Assembly (NCBI RefSeq): GCF_016464625.1 | Contig: NZ_JAEAGO010000004.1 | Span: 1 to 64,000, forward strand | Reading direction: 5' to 3' | DNA from: Penaeicola halotolerans | GTDB taxonomy: Bacteria; Bacteroidota; Bacteroidia; Cytophagales; Cyclobacteriaceae | DNA: 64,000 nt | Shown: positions 7,482 through 15,400 of the stretch, piece after piece | How the letters are laid out: the number at the start of each line of letters is the position of its first letter | Numbering within the stretch: position 1 is the first letter of the stretch | Notes under the pieces: model-generated | Database searches by the model: none | What the model saw: the letters and a program-made list of their open reading frames with translations, nothing else | What the model was told of the DNA's origin: nothing | Program-made: the position numbers and the translations under genes

Positions 7482-10235
7482 ATGGATAAATACTCATATA
7501 TCTCAAATGCTCATGGAGCTTATATAGACGAGCTCTACAAGTCGTACAAGGCTGATGCAGGCTCAGTAGACGAGACTTGGCAGAAGTTTTTCGATGGATT
7601 CGACTTTGCTATCGCTCAGTATGGAGAGGGTGGTGCACCAGTTTCTAATGGCTCGGTCAATGGTACTGTGTCAGATATAGGTGATCTGCCTAAAGAGATC
7701 AAAGTCAGAGCGCTGATTCATGCTTACAGAAGCAGGGGTCATCTAAAGTCTAAGACTAACCCTGTCAGAGAGAGAAGAGATAGAAGAGCTTTATTGGATA
7801 TTTCAGACTTTGGTTTGTCAGAGGCAGATCTCAAGAGTGAATTTGAAGCGGGAAATGAGATCGGTATTGGCAAAGCTAGTTTGCAGAAAATCATAGATTC
7901 TCTTAAATACATTTATGAAGGTTCCATTGGCTTTGAGTATCTCTACATCAGAGAGCCTGAGATCTTGGATTGGTATAAAGAAAAAGTGGAGAAAGATTCA
8001 CTTGCTTTCAAGCCAAGTACTGAGGGTAAAAAGAGGATATTATCTAAATTGAATGAAGCGGTAGTTTTTGAAAACTTCCTTCACACAAAATATTTGGGTC
8101 AGAAGCGCTTCTCGCTTGAGGGTGGAGAGAGTACGATCCCAGCACTTGATGCGATGATCAATAAAGGCGCAGAACTAGGCGTCAAAGAGGTGATGATCGG
8201 TATGGCTCACAGAGGTCGTCTAAACGTCTTGGCCAATATCATGGGTAAGACCTATGAGCAAATCTTCAATGAATTTGAGGGAACTGCCATCCCTGACTTG
8301 ACTATGGGTGATGGAGATGTGAAGTATCACATGGGCTTCTCTAGTGAGGTTGAGACTCCTTCTGGCAATAAAGTGAATTTGAAGCTTGCTCCTAACCCTT
8401 CTCACTTGGAGGCAGTCAATCCTGTTGTTGAGGGATTTTTGAGAGCTAAGATGGATTCCCAGTATGATGGTGATGGCAAGAAAGTATTGCCTATCTTGAT
8501 CCATGGTGATGCAGCTGTCGCAGGACAAGGTATCGTATATGAAGTCACGCAGTTTGCAGGCTTAAAAGGCTACAGAACGGGTGGTACGATCCACTTTGTG
8601 ATCAACAACCAAGTTGGCTTCACCACTGATTTTGATGATGCGCGTACATCTATCTATTGTACAGATATCGCTAAGCTCATCGATGCACCAGTGATCCACG
8701 TCAATGGTGATGATCCAGAGGCAGTAGTGTTTAGTGTCAATCTAGCGATAGAGTTTCGTCAGAAGTTTGGTAGAGATATTTTTATTGACATGGTCTGCTA
8801 CAGAAGACACGGCCATAATGAGTCAGATGAGCCTAAGTTCACTCAGCCATCATTGTACAATGTCATCTCTAAGCATCCAAATCCAAGAGAGGTATATAAT
8901 AAGAAGCTGATCGACCGTGGTGATGTAGATGCCAAGCTTGCTGATCAGATGGATAAAGAATTCAGAGGCTTGCTTCAGGATAGATTGAATATGGTGAAGC
9001 AGAAGCCACTTCCTTACAACTATCAGCCATTAGAAAAAGAGTGGCAGTCACTTAGAAGAGCTAAGCCTGAGGATTTTGAAAAATCTCCAGAGACAGCCAT
9101 CAGTGAAGCTGCAATCAAAAAGGTATCAGAAGCTTTGACTTCTATTCCAAAAGGGTTTAAGCCGATCAAACAAATAGATGCACAGATCAAGCAGCGTAAA
9201 GACATGTTCTTTAATACTAAAGAACTTAACTGGGCTGCGGCAGAGCTTTTAGCTTATGGCTCACTTTTATTAGAGGGCAAAACGGTAAGAATGTCTGGTC
9301 AAGACTGTCAGCGTGGTACTTTTTCACATAGACATGCTGTGATCCACGATGCGAATACTAATGAACCATACAACTTCCTTCAGAATCTAAAAGATAGCAA
9401 AGGTCAGTTCTATATTTATAACTCACTCTTGTCAGAGTTTGGGGTGATGGGCTTTGAGTATGGCTATGCCATGGCTAATCCTAACGCCTTAACGATCTGG
9501 GAAGCACAGTTTGGTGACTTTGCCAATGGTGCTCAAGTGATGATCGATCAGTTCATCTCTTCTGGAGAGTCTAAGTGGCAGCGTATGAACGGCATGGTGC
9601 TTCTGCTCCCACATGGCTATGAAGGTCAGGGTCCTGAGCACTCTAATGCCCGCCCAGAGCGATTCCTACAGCTATCTGCTGAGTATAATATGGTCGTGGC
9701 TAATATCACGGAGCCATCTAACTTCTTTCACTTACTGAGAAGACAGCTTACTTGGGAGTTTAGAAAACCATGTGTTGTGATGTCACCAAAGTCACTTTTG
9801 AGACATCCTAAGGTAGTTTCTCCAATGGAAGAGTTTACTAAAGGAGGCTTTAGAGAAGTGATTGGAGATACTTATGCTGATGCCAAGAAAGTAAAAAGAG
9901 TATTGCTTTGCTCAGGTAAAATCTACTATGACTTACAAGAAGAGCAAGAGAAGAATAAGCGTAAAGATGTTGCGATTGTAAGAGTGGAGCAATTGCATCC
10001 ATTCCCTAAAACTCAGATCGAAGCTGAATTAAAGAAGTATAAAGGTGCTGAAGTCTATTGGGTACAAGAGGAGCCTGAGAACATGGGCTACTGGAGCTAC
10101 ATAGCGAGGGTATTTAGGTCTCAAGCGATGGATGTGATCTCTAGAAAAGCGAGTGCCTCTCCAGCTACAGGATATGGAAAGATGCACGCTAAAGAGCAAG
10201 AGGCTATTATCAATAAAGCATTTGATGTAAAGTAA
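7482..10235 (+). CDS. sucA: 2-oxoglutarate dehydrogenase E1 component
   Basis: The thiamine-diphosphate-dependent E1 decarboxylates 2-oxoglutarate and passes the succinyl group to the lipoyl arm of E2. At 917 residues it has the family's usual length. The N-terminal E2-binding helix (SNAHGAYIDELYKSYK, ~8-23) is present. MIGMAHRGRLNVLAN (~237-251) and LIHGDAAVAGQG (~340-351) are family signatures, and GDGDV... with later INNQVGFTT marks the ThDP/metal site. The C-terminal transketolase-like half contains GFEYGYA and HGYEGQGPEHSNAR. It leads a cluster with sucB (99 bases downstream) and lpd, giving the complete complex at one locus. Confidence 0.97.
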   Translation: MDKYSYISNAHGAYIDELYKSYKADAGSVDETWQKFFDGFDFAIAQYGEGGAPVSNGSVNGTVSDIGDLPKEIKVRALIHAYRSRGHLKSKTNPVRERRDRRALLDISDFGLSEADLKSEFEAGNEIGIGKASLQKIIDSLKYIYEGSIGFEYLYIREPEILDWYKEKVEKDSLAFKPSTEGKKRILSKLNEAVVFENFLHTKYLGQKRFSLEGGESTIPALDAMINKGAELGVKEVMIGMAHRGRLNVLANIMGKTYEQIFNEFEGTAIPDLTMGDGDVKYHMGFSSEVETPSGNKVNLKLAPNPSHLEAVNPVVEGFLRAKMDSQYDGDGKKVLPILIHGDAAVAGQGIVYEVTQFAGLKGYRTGGTIHFVINNQVGFTTDFDDARTSIYCTDIAKLIDAPVIHVNGDDPEAVVFSVNLAIEFRQKFGRDIFIDMVCYRRHGHNESDEPKFTQPSLYNVISKHPNPREVYNKKLIDRGDVDAKLADQMDKEFRGLLQDRLNMVKQKPLPYNYQPLEKEWQSLRRAKPEDFEKSPETAISEAAIKKVSEALTSIPKGFKPIKQIDAQIKQRKDMFFNTKELNWAAAELLAYGSLLLEGKTVRMSGQDCQRGTFSHRHAVIHDANTNEPYNFLQNLKDSKGQFYIYNSLLSEFGVMGFEYGYAMANPNALTIWEAQFGDFANGAQVMIDQFISSGESKWQRMNGMVLLLPHGYEGQGPEHSNARPERFLQLSAEYNMVVANITEPSNFFHLLRRQLTWEFRKPCVVMSPKSLLRHPKVVSPMEEFTKGGFREVIGDTYADAKKVKRVLLCSGKIYYDLQEEQEKNKRKDVAIVRVEQLHPFPKTQIEAELKKYKGAEVYWVQEEPENMGYWSYIARVFRSQAMDVISRKASASPATGYGKMHAKEQEAIINKAFDVK

Positions 10236-10244
10236 TTTCCCCTG

Positions 10245-10266
10245 AGACCATTCTAAGGGGTGGTCT
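10245..10266 (+). other. Stem-loop between sucA and sucB
   Basis: AGACCA (10245-10250) pairs with TGGTCT (10261-10266). CCCC (10239-10242) could instead pair with GGGG (10257-10260), giving two exclusive folds. The tail is only mildly T-rich, so it may be a weak terminator or processing site that sets the sucA:sucB ratio. A short GAGC-AATA-GCTC hairpin follows at 10303-10314, just before the sucB start. Confidence 0.35.
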
Positions 10267-10333
10267 GGGTTTCATTTTATAAATTCATGTAAAATAAACC
10301 TTGAGCAATAGCTCGGGGGTAAAAAGAAAAAAT

Positions 10334-11890
10334 ATGAGCTTAGAAATTAAAGTACCAACAGTAGGAGAATCGATCACAGAAGTTACGATCGGTCAGTGGT
10401 TTAAAAAAGATGGTGACCATGTAGAGATGGATGAGGTCATCTGTGAGTTAGAGTCAGACAAGGCTACTTTTGAACTCAACGCAGAAGCTGCAGGAACGCT
10501 TAAGATAATCGCAAAAGAAGGAGATACGCTAGAAATAGGTGCTGTCATCTGTGAAATCGATGAGAGCGGCTCTACTGATAAGTCTGCAGATAAAAAATCT
10601 GAAGAAAAGTCATCAGAGACTAAGTCATCTTCAGAAAGTAAGTCTGATAAAAAATCAGGGGGCGCTACTGGAGAGGTCAAAGAAATGGTCGTGCCTACTG
10701 TGGGGGAATCTATCACAGAAGTGACATTAGCTACTTGGCTCAAGAATGATGGCGATATGGTAGAACTTGATGAGATCATCGCTGAGGTAGACTCTGACAA
10801 GGCTACTTTCGAACTTCCTGCTGAGGGTAGAGGTATCTTGAGACATGTGGCTCAGGAAGGTGACACCCTAGAGATAGGAGCAACTATCTGTAAAATTGAA
10901 CTAGTAGAAGGTGATGCGCCTGCTGAGAGTAAGTCTAGCGCTAGCAGTGAGTCTGCGAGTGCTTCTTCTTCAAAGAATAGCAAGGACACCTATGCTTCAG
11001 GCCATGCCTCTCCAGCTGCTGCTAAGATTTTGGCAGAAAAAGGGATAGATCCTAAAGAAGTCAAAGGTACTGGTGTAGATGGTCGCATCACTAAGGAAGA
11101 TGCTGAGTCAGCTCAGAAATCAGCTCCTAAGTCAGCCACTAAGGCTGAAAGTAAGTCAACGGAATCTTCAGCTCCTCAGGTGTCAGGTGATAGAAATCAG
11201 CGCAGAGAAAAGATGACTAGCCTGAGAAAGACCATCTCTAAGCGTCTTGTTTCTGTCAAAAATGAGACGGCTATGTTGACTACATTTAATGAAGTCAATA
11301 TGAAGCCTATCATGGACTTGAGAGCTAAACACAAAGATGCTTTCAAAGAAAAGAATCAAGTAGGTCTTGGCTTTATGTCATTCTTTACAAAGGCAGTATG
11401 TGTAGCTCTCCAAGAGTGGCCTGCTGTCAATGCGTCTATCGATGGAGATGAGATTGTTTATAATGATTTCTGTGACATTTCTATTGCTGTGTCAGCTCCT
11501 AAAGGTCTGGTAGTTCCAGTGATTAGAAATGCAGAGAAGCTTTCATTTGTAGAGATTGAAAAAGAAGTTGTCAGACTGGCTACAAAAGCGAGAGACAATA
11601 AATTGACGATTGATGAGATGACTGGAGGTACATTCACATTGACCAATGGAGGTATCTTCGGTTCTATGATGTCTACACCGATCATCAATGCTCCTCAGTC
11701 TGCTATCCTAGGTATGCACAATATCGTGGAACGTCCTGTTGTGGAGAATGGTGAGATCGTGATCAGACCGATGATGTATCTAGCGCTTTCTTATGATCAT
11801 AGGATTATCGATGGTAGAGAGTCAGTGAGCTTCCTAGTTCGTGTAAAGCAGCTATTAGAAGATCCATCTAGACTACTTTTGGGTGTTTAA
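10334..11890 (+). CDS. sucB: 2-oxoglutarate dehydrogenase E2 (dihydrolipoyllysine succinyltransferase) with two lipoyl domains
   Basis: E2 core of the complex, 518 residues. Two tandem lipoyl domains are visible: residues 1-77 with Lys43 in SDKATFE, and ~117-195 with Lys156 in an identical SDKATFE. Ser/Lys/Glu/Ala-rich linkers separate them. A peripheral-subunit-binding domain follows (~225-262: [15 protein letters not shown] and [12 protein letters not shown]), then the catalytic domain ending with [12 protein letters not shown], which holds the active-site His and Asp. Most bacterial SucB have one lipoyl domain. I start at the ATG at 10334 ([10 protein letters not shown]); the longer TTG reading from 10301 adds an unconserved leader. 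Lipoylation would need the LipA encoded at 29992-30873. Confidence 0.95.
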   Translation: MSLEIKVPTVGESITEVTIGQWFKKDGDHVEMDEVICELESDKATFELNAEAAGTLKIIAKEGDTLEIGAVICEIDESGSTDKSADKKSEEKSSETKSSSESKSDKKSGGATGEVKEMVVPTVGESITEVTLATWLKNDGDMVELDEIIAEVDSDKATFELPAEGRGILRHVAQEGDTLEIGATICKIELVEGDAPAESKSSASSESASASSSKNSKDTYASGHASPAAAKILAEKGIDPKEVKGTGVDGRITKEDAESAQKSAPKSATKAESKSTESSAPQVSGDRNQRREKMTSLRKTISKRLVSVKNETAMLTTFNEVNMKPIMDLRAKHKDAFKEKNQVGLGFMSFFTKAVCVALQEWPAVNASIDGDEIVYNDFCDISIAVSAPKGLVVPVIRNAEKLSFVEIEKEVVRLATKARDNKLTIDEMTGGTFTLTNGGIFGSMMSTPIINAPQSAILGMHNIVERPVVENGEIVIRPMMYLALSYDHRIIDGRESVSFLVRVKQLLEDPSRLLLGV

Positions 11891-11946
11891 GCCTATCTAA
11901 ATCAATGTTTCAAACGCCTCTTTAAAGGCATAAAATATAGAATATT

Positions 11947-13347
11947 ATGACATATGATGTAATCGTAATAGGTTCAGGACCTGGGGGATATGTAGCCGCC
12001 ATCAGAGCTGCTCAGCTTGGGATGAAGACGGCTATTGTAGAGAAATATCCAACTCTAGGTGGTACTTGTCTCAATGTGGGCTGTATTCCCTCGAAGGCAC
12101 TTTTGGACTCTTCAGAGCATTATCACAATGCGGCTCATACTTTTGAAACGCATGGGATCAATCTTAAGGATCTTAAAGTCAATTTGAAGCAAATGATCGC
12201 TCGTAAGGACGATGTGGTCAAGCAAAATGTGGATGGTATTCAGTTTTTGATGAAAAAGAATAAGATCGATGTACATCAAGGTCTTGGTTCTTTTGTTGAT
12301 AAAAACACCATCAAAGTGACTAAGGACGATGGTAAGTCAGAAGAGATCACTGGTAAAAATATCATCATTGCAACAGGTTCTAAACCAGCTAATCTGCCAT
12401 TTATTGAGCTAGATAAGGATCGTATCATCACTTCTACTGAGGCTTTGAAACTAAAGGAAATCCCTAAGCACATGATCGTGATCGGTGGTGGGGTGATCGG
12501 TATGGAGCTAGGCTCTGTCTATGGTCGTCTAGGTGCCAAAGTGTCTGTAGTAGAGTACATGGATGGTATCATCCCTACTATGGATAAGACAATGGGTAAA
12601 GAACTTCAGAAGTCACTAAAAAAACTTGGTTTTGATTTTTACCTCAAACACAAAGTCACAGGCGTCACTAAGAAGGGGAAAGAAGTGACTGTAGTGGCAG
12701 AAGATAGCAAAGGTGAGAAAGTAGAGATCAAAGGAGACTATGTATTGGTATCTATCGGTAGAAGACCCTACACAGACGGACTCAACGCTGAGGCTGCTGG
12801 AGTGAAACTCACTGAAAGAGGTCAAGTAGAAGTGAATGATCACCTACAAACTAATGTATCTAATATCTATGCGATAGGTGATGTGGTCAAGGGTGCAATG
12901 CTTGCTCACAAAGCTGAGGAAGAAGGTGTCTTCGTAGCAGAGACTATTGCTGGTCAGAAGCCACATATCAATTACCTATTGATCCCAGGCGTAGTATATA
13001 CTTGGCCTGAGGTAGCTTCTGTAGGTTATACTGAGGAGCAACTCAAAGAGAAAGGCATTAAATACAAGGCAGGTAAGTTTCCGTTTATGGCTTCAGGTAG
13101 AGCTAGGGCGTCTATGGATACTGATGGTCTGGTCAAAGTATTGGCAGATGCTAGTACAGATGAGATACTTGGGGTACATATGATCGGTCCACGAACTGCA
13201 GATATGATCGCTGAGGCAGTAGTTGCTATGGAGTATAGAGCGTCTGCTGAAGATATCGCTCGTATGTCTCATGCACACCCTACTTATACGGAAGCTTTCA
13301 AGGAGGCATGCTTAGCTGCTACAGATAATAGAGCGCTACACGTATAA
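11947..13347 (+). CDS. lpd: Dihydrolipoyl dehydrogenase (E3)
   Basis: Flavoprotein that reoxidises dihydrolipoyl groups with NAD+. At 466 residues it is a standard length. The FAD loop is GSGPGG (9-14), and the redox disulfide is Cys41/Cys46 in GGTCLNVGCIPSK. The NAD loop GGGVIGMELG lies at ~179-188, and the C-terminal HAHPTYTEAFKEA carries the catalytic His-Glu pair. It follows sucB by 56 bases and is probably cotranscribed. It could also serve the glycine cleavage and pyruvate dehydrogenase complexes. A strong terminator follows. Confidence 0.97.
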   Translation: MTYDVIVIGSGPGGYVAAIRAAQLGMKTAIVEKYPTLGGTCLNVGCIPSKALLDSSEHYHNAAHTFETHGINLKDLKVNLKQMIARKDDVVKQNVDGIQFLMKKNKIDVHQGLGSFVDKNTIKVTKDDGKSEEITGKNIIIATGSKPANLPFIELDKDRIITSTEALKLKEIPKHMIVIGGGVIGMELGSVYGRLGAKVSVVEYMDGIIPTMDKTMGKELQKSLKKLGFDFYLKHKVTGVTKKGKEVTVVAEDSKGEKVEIKGDYVLVSIGRRPYTDGLNAEAAGVKLTERGQVEVNDHLQTNVSNIYAIGDVVKGAMLAHKAEEEGVFVAETIAGQKPHINYLLIPGVVYTWPEVASVGYTEEQLKEKGIKYKAGKFPFMASGRARASMDTDGLVKVLADASTDEILGVHMIGPRTADMIAEAVVAMEYRASAEDIARMSHAHPTYTEAFKEACLAATDNRALHV

Positions 13348-13374
13348 TTAGATTTTGATAAGCACTTTAATAAA

Positions 13375-13404
13375 AATGCTACCTATTATGAGGTAGCATT
13401 TTTT
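13375..13404. terminator. Bidirectional terminator between lpd and the RidA-like gene
   Basis: AATGCTACCT (13375-13384) and AGGTAGCATT (13391-13400) form a perfect 10-bp stem with a 6-base loop, followed by T's and preceded by A's. It can end lpd on the plus strand and the RidA-like gene on the minus strand. Confidence 0.85.
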
Positions 13405-13426
13405 GTTAATACACTTTATGAAAAGT

Positions 13427-13939
13427 TTATTTTGCGGCTACAGCTTCTATCTCTATGAGTAGGTCTGGATTAGCCAATTTGTAAACACCTATAGTAGAGC
13501 GTGCTACTTTGTTAGGATTTTCTTCATTATTGAAGTAGCGACTGTAGACATCAAACCATGTTTGCCAGTCTATATTTCCTTCGGAATCGGGCGCTAAGTA
13601 GACTGTCAAGAAGATGACATCTTCTAAGTCAAAGTCTTTTTCAGCAAGTGTGGTTTTAATACGCTCTAGCGTGCTGATGGCTTGCTCTTCTAAGTTGCCA
13701 TAGCGAGCTGGATCTCCTACCGCTGCTGTTGTATCTTTTACAGAAGCTACTAATCCACTGGTATAAAATAGTTCCTTATCTGTAGGAATGTATACACCTC
13801 TTAATATAGAGGAGCTTGGATTGTCAATTCTTTCTACTTCTGCAGTTGTTTTTTTATCTCCGAGTTTGTTGTGTTCGTACTTAAGTGAACATGCAGAAAA
13901 TAATAAAGCGGAGATGGCTAAAAGTGTAATGTTTTTCAT
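13427..13939 (-). CDS. RidA/YjgF-family lipoprotein
   Basis: The 170-residue protein has a lipoprotein signal peptide (lipobox LFSAC, Cys17) and then a Rid-type domain. Visible Rid features are an LERIKTTLAE helix, FLTVYL, the conserved Arg in ARSTIGV and the C-terminal IEIEAVA strand. Cytosolic RidA hydrolyses reactive enamine/imine intermediates; a membrane-anchored form outside the cytoplasm must act on something else or have another role. It lies 63 bases after susD on the same strand, so it may be the third gene of that uptake locus. The enzyme activity is not established. Confidence 0.75.
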   Translation of the reverse strand: MKNITLLAISALLFSACSLKYEHNKLGDKKTTAEVERIDNPSSSILRGVYIPTDKELFYTSGLVASVKDTTAAVGDPARYGNLEEQAISTLERIKTTLAEKDFDLEDVIFLTVYLAPDSEGNIDWQTWFDVYSRYFNNEENPNKVARSTIGVYKLANPDLLIEIEAVAAK

Positions 13940-14002
13940 TTTTGATAGATTAGATGAAGTAAATTAAAAAGGGAGGATGTTCTTCCTCCCCTTTTAGGTA
14001 AA

Positions 14003-15379
14003 TTAATTTCCAGTGTAGTCGTCCCAGTTTAGTTCAGACTGTGGATGAGGAAATTGTCTAAAGATAACACCATTGTCGTAGCTAGTTGGGATATCGGAAA
14101 GTCTATTATACCTTCTAGCATCTATCCATCTATGACCCCAAGGCTCAGCCCAAAGAGAGTATCTTCTTTGGAATAGAATCTCATCTATTAAGGCCTCTTG
14201 GCTAACGGTGCCAGTATAGTCCCCTAATCCTGCGGCATTTCTGATCACATTGATTGCTTCAACTGATTCAGTAAATTGATTTAATCTTGCATGTGCTTCT
14301 GCCTTGATTAGGATCAACTCTTCGTTTCTAATGAAAGGTATGGCCTCCGTGTTTGCTCCCCATCTATTGTCTTGGTGTGTAGCTGTAAGTGTACCACCAT
14401 CTGAAGAAATTGTTACTGCTTCATCTCTTTCGAAGAATTTTTCAGCTACACGAGTGTCACCAGGAAGCGCATCATCTAGCATAGATGGATGTACTACGAT
14501 GATTGTGTTTGTCGCAGCATTTCTTGGATAGAATAATGGGTTAAATGCATCTGGTGGAGCGCCATATGGGTGACTTGGGCCAGCATTGAGGTCACCATCT
14601 AAATCCATGAATGACTCATCTAATGCATCCAATGCATCCTGCCATTGCTCTCTATAGATAGAGATTCTAGCTGCAATGGCCCTATTGACTTGTCTCAAGG
14701 CAGCATTAGTTGTAAAACCAGTAAAGCCAGGAGTTAATCTAAAAGGGAAATCCCCAGAGGCAGCAGCTAAGTCAGCTGCACCATCATCTAATATTCCCTT
14801 AGCATATGTCAGTGCTTCTTGATAAGATACATAAGGACCTGGATTAAGTGGATCGTCTACATCTATACGGATGCCATTGTCGTAGACAAAGTTAGCAGGG
14901 ATCATAAACTGATATCCTTGTATCGTCTTGGCAAAACCTGATACGGCACCTCTATCAGCAGTAGTTAATACAGATGCGTTTTCAGCAGCTGAAATAAGTA
15001 CAGAGGCTTGTTTGATAGCTTGATAAGGAGCTGCATATGAACCTCCACCAGTAGCGCCAAATCCAAAGTAGGAATTGTCTGGTACACGGCCATTTTGACC
15101 AAGCCAGTCTGTCTGGAATCTTGGGTCAGAGCCATTAAAATACCACACTTCTCTACCAAAGGTATTCCAAGCTTGACTGACATTGGTGACATAACCACGG
15201 TGGCGTGCCTCAAGACCAGTTATGAGAAATTGTATTTGTTCTCTAGAGGCGTTGTTACTGACACTTTCTACCGATGGGTTATTAGGGTCACTGATGTCAT
15301 CTAGATCTAAAGGATTACAGGCCAGCACTGCTGCTGAAGCGAATAAGCCTATGAGTAATTTATTGATGTTATTTTTCAT
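14003..15379 (-). CDS. SusD/RagB-family outer-membrane nutrient-binding lipoprotein
   Basis: Surface lipoprotein that forms the lid of a SusC-type transporter. It has 458 residues and a lipobox VLAC with Cys21, followed by an acidic stretch (NPLDLDDISD). The C-terminal half shows SusD features: RNEELILIKAEAHARLNQ (~345-362), a TPR-like helix, then the ELINEILFQRRYSLWAEP-like segment and HRWIDARRYNRL. It sits 21 bases behind susC. The substrate cannot be read from sequence; no glycoside hydrolase is nearby, so a peptide or other non-glycan ligand is possible. Confidence 0.92.
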   Translation of the reverse strand: MKNNINKLLIGLFASAAVLACNPLDLDDISDPNNPSVESVSNNASREQIQFLITGLEARHRGYVTNVSQAWNTFGREVWYFNGSDPRFQTDWLGQNGRVPDNSYFGFGATGGGSYAAPYQAIKQASVLISAAENASVLTTADRGAVSGFAKTIQGYQFMIPANFVYDNGIRIDVDDPLNPGPYVSYQEALTYAKGILDDGAADLAAASGDFPFRLTPGFTGFTTNAALRQVNRAIAARISIYREQWQDALDALDESFMDLDGDLNAGPSHPYGAPPDAFNPLFYPRNAATNTIIVVHPSMLDDALPGDTRVAEKFFERDEAVTISSDGGTLTATHQDNRWGANTEAIPFIRNEELILIKAEAHARLNQFTESVEAINVIRNAAGLGDYTGTVSQEALIDEILFQRRYSLWAEPWGHRWIDARRYNRLSDIPTSYDNGVIFRQFPHPQSELNWDDYTGN

Positions 15380-15400
15380 GATTTTTTTCTTTAGGATCTA

